Shown piece by piece: positions 16,879-24,896 of a stretch of DNA of 64,000 bases (the first letter of the stretch is position 1; each line of letters opens with the position of its first letter). The DNA comes from Planctomycetota bacterium (GTDB taxonomy: Bacteria; Planctomycetota; Planctomycetia; Pirellulales; Lacipirellulaceae). The notes beneath the pieces are model-generated. The model was not told the DNA's origin. It saw only the letters and a list, made by a program, of their open reading frames with translations, and did not search any database. Made by a program: the position numbers and the translations under genes. The stretch is taken from assembly GCA_029259915.1 (NCBI GenBank), contig JAJDED010000061.1, positions 62,001 to 126,000 of the forward strand, given 5' to 3'.

Positions 16879-18336
16879 CTACGAGCCGACTTCGGAAACT
16901 GCCGCATCCGCTTGGGAGCAATTGGTGGCGAGCAAGTTGTCGACGTCGCTGGCAACCATGCGGCCATAGTTCATCGCCCCCAGCCAGCCGGACATAATGA
17001 TGCCCACGCTGCCCGCGTGGTAGAGGCCGGCAATTTGCTTCGGCAGATCGAAGCTTACCTGGAGGCCTTCGAATTTTGTGCCGAAGCTGGCCCCGGCCAC
17101 GTGGTGCGTGTAATGCTGAAATGTGCGGGGAGTCGAGGCCTCGGCATGGGCGATGCGGTCGCGAATGTTGGGCACGTATTTGTCTAAAGCATCGAGTGTG
17201 GTTTCGACCAAATCCTGCTTGCTCGCCTGATATTCATCTTCGGGAAGATCGGCCCAATCTTCGTAACGTGCGTTGGTGCTGGAAACGATCAAACAGCGGG
17301 GCTTTCCCTGGGGGCGGGTGCGGGGATAGTAAAACGAAAAAGTGCGGCTGGTGATCTCGCGGCTAAGCAGCATCTCTGTGCGAAACAGGGGTGCCGTGGA
17401 ACTGAACAGCAAGTCGCCCGTCGATTCTTCAATCGTATCGTCCGGCTTCAGAGCCATGTAAACCTGCGTGCTGGAATTGTTGAGCCGCACCGCGCGGGCT
17501 TCGTCGACATAATCGCGATCGAAAACCTCCTCGCCGACCAGACGGAAAATCGTTTGCTTCAAATTCGCATTGGAAACGACCGCTTTGGTTTTAATCGTGC
17601 GGCCATTCACTGTGACCGAGCGCACCCGACCACCCTGGCAATCGATTTTCTCGACGTCGCACTTGATGCGGATGTCGACGCCGTTGCGCCGCATCTCCGC
17701 TTCCATCAGATGAATCAGCCGATCGGTGCCGCCTTGGAACGTAAATACACCCTTGGACATAAAATTGGAAAAGACGATGCCGTAGCTGATCGCTGGGTCT
17801 TCGAGCGTGCTACCATTGGCGTAGGTGATCGGCTCCATCAACAGCCGAATCACATCCTCGCGGCCCGGAAAGAATCGGTTAAGCAGCTCGCCTGTGGTTG
17901 TATGCTGGTCGTCTTGGAAATCCATTTTACGTGCGGCGTCGAAAAAACCGTGGACCGCTGCCGGGTCGACCTGGAATTGTTCGATCAGTAGCTTCGTGAA
18001 GTCGTCGCGATTGAAAGACGTAGTGAGCGAGAACATCGGGTTGTCGAACCGAATGTGTTTGAGTTGCACAATCGAGTCGGCAATTTCGGGGGTCCAATAG
18101 CGGCGGCAGCTTTTCACCATGCCGTAGGGAAACCCGTGCAGCGAGATGTCGAAAATATGCCCCCCGGGCCGTTTGAACCAGGTAGCCATGCCGCCCAGTT
18201 TGTAATGTTGCTCCAGCAGCAGGACGTTATATCCATTGCGCGCCAACATGTTGGCCGCAGTAAGCCCGGCAAGTCCGCTGCCGATGACCACGACGTCGTA
18301 TTCGTCTTTGGCGTCTTTGAGGAAGTCTTTGGGCAT
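16879..18336 (-). CDS. CrtI-type FAD-dependent oxidoreductase (phytoene desaturase/retinol saturase-like)
   Basis: 485 residues, ATG start. [21 protein letters not shown] followed by [11 protein letters not shown] is the FAD-binding Rossmann motif of the CrtI/retinol saturase superfamily; the C-terminus has [21 protein letters not shown], the second FAD contact. These enzymes desaturate, saturate or isomerise polyene or acyl chains. A second paralogue is encoded at 19852, and an ACP and ketoacyl synthase follow, read the same way. This suggests an acyl-ACP or polyene substrate rather than carotenoid; no carotenoid genes are in the window. A tandem word repeat (18344-18372) lies just upstream of the start. 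Confidence 0.85.
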   Translation of the reverse strand: MPKDFLKDAKDEYDVVVIGSGLAGLTAANMLARNGYNVLLLEQHYKLGGMATWFKRPGGHIFDISLHGFPYGMVKSCRRYWTPEIADSIVQLKHIRFDNPMFSLTTSFNRDDFTKLLIEQFQVDPAAVHGFFDAARKMDFQDDQHTTTGELLNRFFPGREDVIRLLMEPITYANGSTLEDPAISYGIVFSNFMSKGVFTFQGGTDRLIHLMEAEMRRNGVDIRIKCDVEKIDCQGGRVRSVTVNGRTIKTKAVVSNANLKQTIFRLVGEEVFDRDYVDEARAVRLNNSSTQVYMALKPDDTIEESTGDLLFSSTAPLFRTEMLLSREITSRTFSFYYPRTRPQGKPRCLIVSSTNARYEDWADLPEDEYQASKQDLVETTLDALDKYVPNIRDRIAHAEASTPRTFQHYTHHVAGASFGTKFEGLQVSFDLPKQIAGLYHAGSVGIIMSGWLGAMNYGRMVASDVDNLLATNCSQADAAVSEVGS

Positions 18337-18343
18337 TGGGGGA

Positions 18344-18372
18344 GGGGCTAGGCGCTAGGAGTTAGGGGCTAG
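18344..18372. repeat. Iterated GGGGCTAG / GCGCTAGGAG words
   Basis: A run built from variants of GCTAGG (GGGGCTAG, GCGCTAG, GAGTTAG, GGGGCTAG) eight bases upstream of the CrtI-type gene start. Close to the run at 28433-28456 after the HAD phosphatase gene. Confidence 0.6.
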
Positions 18373-18437
18373 TGAATGAGGGTGAATGTCTACTATCTGG
18401 AAAGTGGGCAATCTAAATTTGGCTGTATCTTCTCTTT

Positions 18438-18523
18438 GGCCTGAAAGGCCTAGATATGATAGCCCAGGGCGCAGCCCTGGGTAAGTGGTCGATGAAACCC
18501 GGGAGCCCTGTAAGGGCGGGATA
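18438..18523. repeat. REP block, left copy
   Basis: Contains GGCCTGAAAGGCC, then ATATGATAGCCCAGGGC, then GCAGCCCTGGG, then GAGCCCTGTAAGGGCGGG. It is the reverse complement, with few mismatches, of the block at 19009-19090, and lies just downstream of the transposase gene stop. Confidence 0.8.
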
Positions 18524-18533
18524 AACTATCAAT

Positions 18534-18986
18534 CTAATCCCACACATAACGCTCATCAAAATCAACTTGATACTTTGCCAATAGCTTCCGGAACTCATCC
18601 TGAAACGATTCCCGGCGATGATGCTCGCGTTGATTAGCGATGTATCGCCGGAGATCATCCAACTGTGACTGGCCGATGGAGAAGGCGCCATATCCGTTTT
18701 TCCAGGCGAAACTCTGATAGTGATCTCCTTTTGTTTTAATCCATTTCGAGGAGCTTGCCTTCAATTCCTGGATCAGTTTTCCAATCGTGATAGTTCGAGA
18801 TAGAGAACACGCAATATGGACGTGATCGTCTGTGCCGCCGATTGCGTGTGAAGGGCAACTAAGTTCGCGCGCAGTCGTCGCAAGATAGGGAAACAATTCA
18901 CTTTCAACCGGAGTGTCGATCCACGTTTGTCGATTCTTGGTGCTAAAAACAATATGCAATAGGACGTTGGATAGCGATTGGGCCAT
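18534..18986 (-). CDS. REP-associated tyrosine transposase (RAYT, IS200-like Y1)
   Basis: 150 residues, ATG start. It matches the TnpA_REP/Y1 transposase pattern: a strand-rich start (SNVLLHIVFSTKNR), the HUH motif as His55-Val-His57 in GGTDDHVHI, and the catalytic Tyr115 in LRRYIANQREHH. Such proteins nick and rejoin single-stranded DNA at REP hairpins and are usually single-copy, vertically kept genes. Flanking inverted REP blocks support function. The length is intact, with no frameshift. It sits inside the CrtI/ACP/ketoacyl synthase cluster, separating the two CrtI-type genes. Confidence 0.9.
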   Translation of the reverse strand: MAQSLSNVLLHIVFSTKNRQTWIDTPVESELFPYLATTARELSCPSHAIGGTDDHVHIACSLSRTITIGKLIQELKASSSKWIKTKGDHYQSFAWKNGYGAFSIGQSQLDDLRRYIANQREHHRRESFQDEFRKLLAKYQVDFDERYVWD

Positions 18987-19008
18987 GGCGGTTTGTTTTC
19001 GGCTATCT

Positions 19009-19090
19009 CGCCCTTACAGGGCTTCCTGGTGTTGGCGTATCTTTTCCCAGGGCTTCGCCCTGGGCTATCATATTTTGGCCCTTCAGGCCA
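19009..19090. repeat. REP block, right copy
   Basis: CGCCCTTACAGGGC, CCCAGGGCTTCGCCCTGGG, CTATCATATTTTGGCCC and TTCAGGCC in this order: the inverted partner of the left block. It lies upstream of the transposase gene. Confidence 0.8.
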
Positions 19091-19144
19091 CAGAAAGAAA
19101 ACTATCTCTACCTCGCGGCCCCGATTCAGCCATCCGAATTCGTT

Positions 19145-19774
19145 TCAATTGTCAACAGACTGTAACCACACAATCATACCGTCCTTTTCACCCGTATTAG
19201 AGTTCTCGACGTTGTAGCGCCATAGCAAAAAGGGTTGATTGGCTTTGGAGACCTCAGGAAATTTGCGTACACCACTTGACTTGTGTTTCATACCTTTCCA
19301 CCTAAGCCACATCGCGTTTAGTGCACGTTTGTCATTTTCTGTCGCAAGCTGCAAATGCCACCTTGGGATTTGACCGAAATTCATCATCGTAGTCCTTACA
19401 TAGTGTTCACCGGGCTTCAATATGATAGGTCCCTTCGGAGACTCACTGGGGAACTGGTCCTTCGAATACCAACCCGTGGCAATGTGTAACTCATATTCCA
19501 GTCCTTCAGGCACCCAGACTTTCCATACTCGCTCGCGACCTTGCATTCTTGTATTCGGATCAGTCCAGACTACATTGAGCATCGATTCGTCTTTGATCCA
19601 AGGCGATCCGCGACGAGTACGAAGTATGTAATTTTCCTGCTCTAACGTGGTTGTTCGCTTTCGCAAAGAAATGATTTGTCGGTTGAGATTCCAGACCACG
19701 GTAGCCAAAGCGACAATTGTCATGACAAACAACAACGTCAGCAGCGAATACCGTGGCTGGAATTTGATACTCAT
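19145..19774 (-). CDS. Single-pass membrane protein of unknown function
   Basis: 209 residues, ATG start. The N-terminus FQPRYSLLTLLFVMTIVALATVVW is a pattern seen at the start of many planctomycete proteins (basic residue, RYSL-TLL, membrane helix). A coiled-coil-like linker (about 30-50, NRQIISLRKRTTTLEQE) leads to a C-terminal domain that would lie outside the cytoplasm. No enzyme motif is recognised. It lies between the second CrtI-type gene and the transposase and is read with them, but a role in the lipid cluster is not indicated. Confidence 0.7.
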   Translation of the reverse strand: MSIKFQPRYSLLTLLFVMTIVALATVVWNLNRQIISLRKRTTTLEQENYILRTRRGSPWIKDESMLNVVWTDPNTRMQGRERVWKVWVPEGLEYELHIATGWYSKDQFPSESPKGPIILKPGEHYVRTTMMNFGQIPRWHLQLATENDKRALNAMWLRWKGMKHKSSGVRKFPEVSKANQPFLLWRYNVENSNTGEKDGMIVWLQSVDN

Positions 19775-19851
19775 CGTTTACTCCCTCCGCGGCTCCGCGA
19801 GAGACCTGTTCCCATCTTTCCGCAATCCGCAATCCAAATTCCGCATTCGCC

Positions 19852-21228
19852 TCAGTCTCTCAGACAGTGTTGGTTGGCCATCGAGATGCCGCTGAGGATG
19901 CTGCCGACGATGCCGACGAAACCTTGGTCGGTGCCACAGACGAAAAGATTGTCCAAGTGCGTGCGGCCATCGAACTGTTTTTCTGGCGAGCCGTAGACCG
20001 CGCCGTTATCGTGGCCGGTGAACCGGACGATGGTCGAGGGGGTGAACATGTCGGTATCGACCACGCGGCTGCGGAAATCGGGAACAAATCGCACGGCGGA
20101 GTCGGTAATGCGATCGTACCAGCGGAGTTTTTCCAAACGATAATCGTGTTCGTCGAGCCCGTTCCAATGATCTTGGTTTGCCAGGGTGGTGATGCGCATG
20201 GTGCCGTCGCCGAGCGATTGGCCGTAGTCGAAATTGTTGGGGCTACAGACGACGCCGCTGCGCACGTCGCAGGGCACGTCGGGCTTGGTCCAGGCGAATT
20301 CTTCAGAGTCGTTAAAGAAAGTGATCGTCGATCTGTGGCCCAAATCTTGCGGCTCAACGTCCAAACTGGCAATCGTTTCACAAAAGCTGAGTCTTCCCGA
20401 ACTGCGCTGGGAAACCGGGGCGCCGTCGTCGCACATGCGCATGGTTTCGCACCAACCGGCTGACGACAGAATGCGGCGGCCTTCGAGCACTTCGCCATTT
20501 TCCAGTTCCACACGGCTGACGCAGCCCTTTTCCACGGCCAGCCGTTTTACGCCGGCGCGGAGTTTCAGTTCGCCACCCAGGCCACGAAACTTTCGCACCA
20601 AATGTTTGAGAATCAACCGCACCCCCGCGTGCGGGCGGCCCAAACCTTCCATAAAAATGCTGCGGAACATGATGGAAAACTGTCCCCAGTCCATGTCGTG
20701 CTCGCGGGCCGAGCCGTAAAACATCAGCGGGCAGAACAACATTTCGACAAGCAGCGGCTCGGTGAGAATTTCAGCCAGGCGCTTGCGGGCTGAGATTTCT
20801 TGATGCGACTCGTCGAGGTCGTCGTATTCGACGATTTCGTTGATCAGACGGTCGAAATTCTCACGCTGATGGGGAAACTCGCGCCCAACTTCGGTGCGGA
20901 GCAATTCCAACTCGTTTGAGAACCGCAAATGAACCCCGGGGAAGACAATTTCAGAGCCCAGCTGGGGCGAGATTTGCAGATCGTCCCACGACATCCGCAG
21001 TTGTCGTAGCAGTCGGGCGAGTGGCCCCTGTTTGGTTCCTTTGGGCGTGATGTTGGTGAGCGCGTGCAGGCCGACGTCGTAATCGCGCCCCCGCATGCGG
21101 TAGAAGGAATTCAGCCCGCCGATGGTGGTGTGGCGTTCGAGAATACAAACGCGCTGCTCGTAATAAGCCAAGCGAATCCCGGCGGCCAAGCCCGACATTC
21201 CCGCGCCGATGATGATGGTGTCGTACAT
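19852..21228 (-). CDS. Second CrtI-type FAD-dependent oxidoreductase
   Basis: 458 residues, ATG start. The N-terminus DTIIIGAGMSGLAAGIRLAYY with ILERHTTIGG is the FAD-binding motif; the C-terminal NLFVCGTDQGFVGIVGSILSG region is the second flavin-binding motif of CrtI/retinol saturase-type enzymes. It differs clearly in sequence from the paralogue at 16879, so it is not a recent duplication. It begins 69 bases after the acyl carrier protein gene and is likely cotranscribed with it, suggesting that the substrate is carried on ACP. Anammox ladderane gene clusters also combine CrtI-like enzymes with FabF and ACP; equivalence is inference only. Confidence 0.85.
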   Translation of the reverse strand: MYDTIIIGAGMSGLAAGIRLAYYEQRVCILERHTTIGGLNSFYRMRGRDYDVGLHALTNITPKGTKQGPLARLLRQLRMSWDDLQISPQLGSEIVFPGVHLRFSNELELLRTEVGREFPHQRENFDRLINEIVEYDDLDESHQEISARKRLAEILTEPLLVEMLFCPLMFYGSAREHDMDWGQFSIMFRSIFMEGLGRPHAGVRLILKHLVRKFRGLGGELKLRAGVKRLAVEKGCVSRVELENGEVLEGRRILSSAGWCETMRMCDDGAPVSQRSSGRLSFCETIASLDVEPQDLGHRSTITFFNDSEEFAWTKPDVPCDVRSGVVCSPNNFDYGQSLGDGTMRITTLANQDHWNGLDEHDYRLEKLRWYDRITDSAVRFVPDFRSRVVDTDMFTPSTIVRFTGHDNGAVYGSPEKQFDGRTHLDNLFVCGTDQGFVGIVGSILSGISMANQHCLRD

Positions 21229-21297
21229 GGCGGTGGGGAGAGGTCGGAGGACAGAGGTCGGAGGTCAGGGTGGTCGGGCATCCCTCCTTCTCTTTGG

Positions 21298-21558
21298 TTA
21301 CACTTTTTCTACGTCTTTGAGCAGGGGTTCTAGGAACTCGACGGTGGAACTCATGCTGGCGAGGTTTACGTAATCGTCTTCGGGGATCTGGATGCGATGG
21401 CGTTTTCGTAGTTCCATAACAATGTCTAAAAAGTCCATGCTGTCGAGTTCCAACTGGTCGCGGAAATTGACCGCATCGTCCAGTTGGGAGAGATCTTCGT
21501 CGGGCGCGATCACTTCAAGAATATCGAGGACTTCTTCTCTAATTTGTTCGTTGGTCAT
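21298..21558 (-). CDS. Acyl carrier protein
   Basis: 86 residues, ATG start. Acidic four-helix ACP with the phosphopantetheine attachment site LELDSMDFLD (Ser40) after FRDQLEL. It carries the growing acyl chain as a thioester in the cytoplasm. It differs from the housekeeping AcpP consensus (DSLD...), as expected for a pathway-specific carrier. Encoded between the ketoacyl synthase (upstream) and a CrtI-type oxidoreductase (downstream), all leftward. Confidence 0.93.
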   Translation of the reverse strand: MTNEQIREEVLDILEVIAPDEDLSQLDDAVNFRDQLELDSMDFLDIVMELRKRHRIQIPEDDYVNLASMSSTVEFLEPLLKDVEKV

Positions 21559-21641
21559 TGGTTGTCCTTAGTTTGTTGTGAGTAAGTTCTTTGTTTTTCA
21601 GAAATCCTAGTGGGTCAAATAACCAACGCGTGCCGCAAAAT

Positions 21642-21917
21642 TGCCCTGAAGGGGCAAAATATGATAGCCCAGGGCGCGAGCCCTGGGTTGGAAGGGAGGT
21701 AGCACCATCGTCCGAGCGGTTGGCGTTGCCACATAACGGCGCGCGACCGAGGACGAAATCAAGTCGCTGTTTTGAATCGGCCTCGGTTGCGTGCTGATTG
21801 GTTGCAAAGCTTTTCGCTCGGCCGACAATTTGTTTGCGCATAGACCCAGGGCTGCGGCCTGTCTCGCTGCGCTCATCCGGCCTTGCCCTGGGCTATTATA
21901 TTTCGTCCCTTTGGGAC
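21642..21917. repeat. Pair of inverted REP copies (BIME-like) in a 492-base gap
   Basis: The gap 21559-22050 has no credible gene. It holds one REP copy at 21642-21690 (GCCCTGAAGGGGC, ATATGATAGCCCAGGGC, GCCCTGGG) and an inverted copy at 21843-21917 (CCCAGGGC, GCCCTGGGCTATTATATTT, GTCCCTTTGGGAC) whose hairpin loop is enlarged by about 30 bases. Same family as the blocks around the RAYT gene 2.5 kb away. The pair separates the ketoacyl synthase gene from the ACP gene. Confidence 0.75.
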
Positions 21918-22050
21918 TAATACAATTTGTGCGGACTTTGTTTTGATATTCAACCATTCAATCTCCTGATGAACCCTCATTTCAAGGCTAATTAAGCAAA
22001 TAGCTTTGCTGTGGTTTACCCACGTTTCGTTTTTAAACCTATTTGAAAAG

Positions 22051-23295
22051 TTAAACCCTTTTGATAATTACTACGGAATTGATTCCCAACATCCCAAACG
22101 AATTATTGAGAATAATATCGACCGACTTTTTCGTGCGCGGTTCGCCCAGGACGAGCCCCGACAGTTCGCATTCGGGGTCGAGATTGTCGACGTTGATTGT
22201 GTGATGGCAAACACGGTCGTCGAAGGAGGGGAGGTTTCCGGTCAGTTCCAGAGAACCGGCCGCTCCCATGGCATGGCCGATGAAGCTTTTTGTGTTGTTT
22301 ATCATGACGTTGTCGGCATTGCCAAAAACCCGCCGCAGCGCGGCACACTCCTGGATGTCGCCGCTGGTGGTTGCGGTGGCATGGGTGCTGACAATGTCGA
22401 TGTCCTCGGGATTCAATCCGGCTCTTTGCAGCGCGAGATGCATGCAGCGCGACTGTTGTTCAGGGTTGGGCAATACGAAATCGCTCGCGTCGCTAGTCAT
22501 GGCATGCCCCACTAGTTCGCCATAAATTTTTGCGCCGCGTCGCGAAGCGTCGCTAAAACGCTCTAAAGTAAACAGACAGCCTCCTTCGGATACGACGATG
22601 CCGTTGCGGTCGCGGTCGAAGGGTCGACTGGCGCAGGCCGGGTCGGCATGTTCGGCGAGTGCGCCTTGGCTGGCGAAACCGGCAAAAATGCCGAAGGTAT
22701 GAATGCTTTCCGACACCCCGCCGGCAATTGCGAGGTCGCATTCATTGAGCTCGAGCATCTGCGCGCCCTGAATCAAACCCGCATTGCCTGCCGCACAGGC
22801 GGCGCCCACCGTGTAATGTGGGCCGGTGATGCCCAGGTTTAATGTAATTTCGCCAGCCGGGTTGTTGGCCACGGTGCGGGGGTTATGGTGGTGGGACCAG
22901 ACCTTGGTGTCGTAGTCGAAGGCTTTGATTTCGTTGATTTCGTTTTCGGTTTCGACGTTGCCGTGCTCGGTCACACCGACATAAACGCCGACCCGCGATC
23001 GATCGACGTTCGGCCAATCGATTCCCGAATTGGCAATCGTTTCGTTCGCACAAAAGATGCCAATGCTGCCGGCCCGCGTGCCGCGGCGGACTTCTTTGCG
23101 TTTCTGGTACTTCAGTTCGTCGAAATGGCACTGCCCGGCAAGCGTGTCGCCCACGTAGCGGATGTGGTAACGGTCGACACCACTTTTGCCTGCGAGAAGT
23201 GCCGCCCGATAGTCGGCCAGACTATCGCCGTTGGGTGCGGTGAGGCCCACGCCGGTGATCACAATACGGTGGTCGTCCTGAGTACTGCGGATCAT
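22051..23295 (-). CDS. Beta-ketoacyl-ACP synthase (KAS II-like)
   Basis: 414 residues, ATG start. It condenses malonyl-ACP with an acyl chain. The thiolase-fold active site is complete: Cys167 in VGAACAAGNAG, His305 in VSTHATATTSGD, Lys336 and His341 in TKSFIGHAMGAAG. The length is that of FabF. The family is firm; the specific role is inferred from the neighbours: an ACP and two CrtI-type oxidoreductases read the same way, which together look like a dedicated fatty acid or polyene pathway rather than the housekeeping cluster (no fabD, fabG or fabH nearby). 238 bases upstream lies a strong hairpin. Confidence 0.9.
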   Translation of the reverse strand: MIRSTQDDHRIVITGVGLTAPNGDSLADYRAALLAGKSGVDRYHIRYVGDTLAGQCHFDELKYQKRKEVRRGTRAGSIGIFCANETIANSGIDWPNVDRSRVGVYVGVTEHGNVETENEINEIKAFDYDTKVWSHHHNPRTVANNPAGEITLNLGITGPHYTVGAACAAGNAGLIQGAQMLELNECDLAIAGGVSESIHTFGIFAGFASQGALAEHADPACASRPFDRDRNGIVVSEGGCLFTLERFSDASRRGAKIYGELVGHAMTSDASDFVLPNPEQQSRCMHLALQRAGLNPEDIDIVSTHATATTSGDIQECAALRRVFGNADNVMINNTKSFIGHAMGAAGSLELTGNLPSFDDRVCHHTINVDNLDPECELSGLVLGEPRTKKSVDIILNNSFGMLGINSVVIIKRV

Positions 23296-23463
23296 TTGCG
23301 TGTGTGGAAAACGAATGACGGAGGAATCTCCCGGACCTACCAGGGAGATTGGGTGGAATACGAACCTTTGAAGCTACCGATTCCACCCATTTTTGACAAC
23401 CCGCTGCCCGGGGAAGGCCGAAAAACATAGGGCTAAATGGATTGGTTCACGCACGGTCCTTTT

Positions 23464-23501
23464 TCGCGAAACCGCAAGCGGCACTGCTTGCGGTTTCGCG
23501 A
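23464..23501. repeat. Perfect 16-bp-stem hairpin
   Basis: TCGCGAAACCGCAAGC (23464-23479) and its exact complement (23486-23501) enclose a 6-base loop. It follows the stop of the solute-binding protein gene by about 33 bases. There is no U-run on the leftward transcript, so it may be a processing or REP-type hairpin rather than an intrinsic terminator. Confidence 0.8.
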
Positions 23502-23533
23502 GGCAAATCTACGAATTCAAATGATTTGCGGGA

Positions 23534-24805
23534 TTAGTTCGCCGGGGTGTCTAAGCCCAAGTGCTGTCGGTAGGCGCGGAGTTGCTGTTCTCGGCCGAGG
23601 CGCTCGGTAATGGCATTCCAATGGTTGTTGGCATTTGCGAGGGCTTCTTCCGCCGGGAGTGATTGCTGGAGGGCTTCGGTCAACGAATTGTTGAGTGATT
23701 GGAGGTAATCGTCGATTCCAGGAATGCGCGGCAATAAAAAATAGTTATCGCCTGAAAGCAGTTTGGTGATTTGTGGTGCCAGGTGGTCGTCCAAGTTTTT
23801 ATCGGACAGCCAGCGCGACGCTTGAGAAACCTGAGAAGCGCGATACCAAAGCGTCGCCTCGCTGCGACGGCTAAATTGACTGCCGATTTCTGGGCCACCC
23901 AGCCAGGCAAGCAGTTTGAAGGCCGAAGCGGCGTTGCGCGTGGAACGGGTGACACTCATCGAACGTCCGGAGAATCCCAGCATGGCCAATGGTTCGTGGG
24001 TGCGACTGGCTTTTGGCAGGAACATGAACGCAAGTTGTTCGACACTCTCGTTGGATACGCGATTTTTTCCAAGCTGCGCAATCGTGACGGCAACGGCATT
24101 ATTTTGATCTTGCGCAACCTGTGCCCGGGAAGCCATGTTTTTTAGCGCCTGCACAAACGGCTGCTCGGCAAGGCGTGGCTGCATGGTGGCGGCATCGAAG
24201 AGCAATTCGGCACGGGCGTTTTTTGAGGCGGCGCTGGCTGCGCGTCCGAGTAGTTCCAAGGCAGGAGAGTGTGCATCGCCGGCGAGCTGATCCAATTCGT
24301 TCCAAGTGCGCGGTTCTTCGGAAACCTCTTCATTCGTTCGCCAAGCAAGCATCAGCGGCGACTCGCCGAGCGAGACGGAGACAACCATTCCCCCGAAGCG
24401 CGTCGAGCGGTTGCGAATCAGCGGCAGAAAATCGTCGAACGCAAAATTCGGATCATCCAGAACCGAATCACGCACAGGTCGCAACCAATTGCGAGCGACC
24501 AATGTGCCGACATGCCGCGAAGGGTATATCAACAAGTCGGCTGCGCAGGTGTCGGCAGCAAGGAAATCTTCGAGCGTCGATTCTTTGATGACAAGCTGTC
24601 CGGCACTGCGTTCGTTCCACTCTCCGCGCAACACACGAACGCCTTCTGCCAGCGCAGGGTCGTCGACCACAAGCACAACCAACTCCACCGCCGCCCGCGG
24701 GGGTTGCGGCGACGTTGGTGCCCCCTCGGGTTGTGTTTGGCGCTGCTCGCATCCTGCTGTAATAGCCAGCAACAATGCAACAGTAAGTGAAATGGGAATT
24801 TTCAT
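23534..24805 (-). CDS. Extracellular solute-binding lipoprotein
   Basis: 423 residues from ATG 24805. A signal with lipobox ITAGC places the mature protein on a membrane lipid outside the cytoplasm. The body resembles family 1 (ABC sugar-type) binding proteins: RVLRGEWNERSAG, the LLIYPSRH stretch, RTNEEVSEEPRTWNELDQLA (the usual 'P-TWdEl' hinge motif) and SAFKLLAWLGGPEIGSQF. No ABC permease genes are nearby, so the transporter partner is not in the window; a role as sensor or receptor is also possible. It diverges from the membrane protein gene at 24897 across 91 bases. Confidence 0.82.
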   Translation of the reverse strand: MKIPISLTVALLLAITAGCEQRQTQPEGAPTSPQPPRAAVELVVLVVDDPALAEGVRVLRGEWNERSAGQLVIKESTLEDFLAADTCAADLLIYPSRHVGTLVARNWLRPVRDSVLDDPNFAFDDFLPLIRNRSTRFGGMVVSVSLGESPLMLAWRTNEEVSEEPRTWNELDQLAGDAHSPALELLGRAASAASKNARAELLFDAATMQPRLAEQPFVQALKNMASRAQVAQDQNNAVAVTIAQLGKNRVSNESVEQLAFMFLPKASRTHEPLAMLGFSGRSMSVTRSTRNAASAFKLLAWLGGPEIGSQFSRRSEATLWYRASQVSQASRWLSDKNLDDHLAPQITKLLSGDNYFLLPRIPGIDDYLQSLNNSLTEALQQSLPAEEALANANNHWNAITERLGREQQLRAYRQHLGLDTPAN

Positions 24806-24896
24806 GGTGTGTCGTTTAGAGTGGATGTACGCAGATACTCCGAAACCAAATGCCCCGCCTCTGGCCAATCTTGCGCGGGCTGCCTACGCTGGTTGA

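Larger units (their letters stand above)
18430..19090. mobile_element. RAYT transposase gene flanked by inverted REP sequences
   Basis: A REP-type block at about 18438-18523 and its inverted match at about 19009-19090 flank the transposase. Each contains three small hairpins: GGCCTGAAAGGCC type, CCCAGGGC/GCCCTGGG and GCCCTTACAGGGC type, in mirrored order. This is the layout of a REPtron, in which a domesticated Y1/HUH transposase spreads its own flanking palindromes. Further copies sit at 21642-21917. Confidence 0.8.

Noticed and set aside
21539..21841. 100-residue frame in the ACP/ketoacyl synthase gap
   Set aside because: It is made of REP hairpin sequence translated; its peptide repeats the palindrome.
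23464..23501. Intrinsic terminator for the solute-binding protein gene
   Set aside because: The stem is perfect but no U-run follows on the transcribed strand; recorded as a hairpin only.
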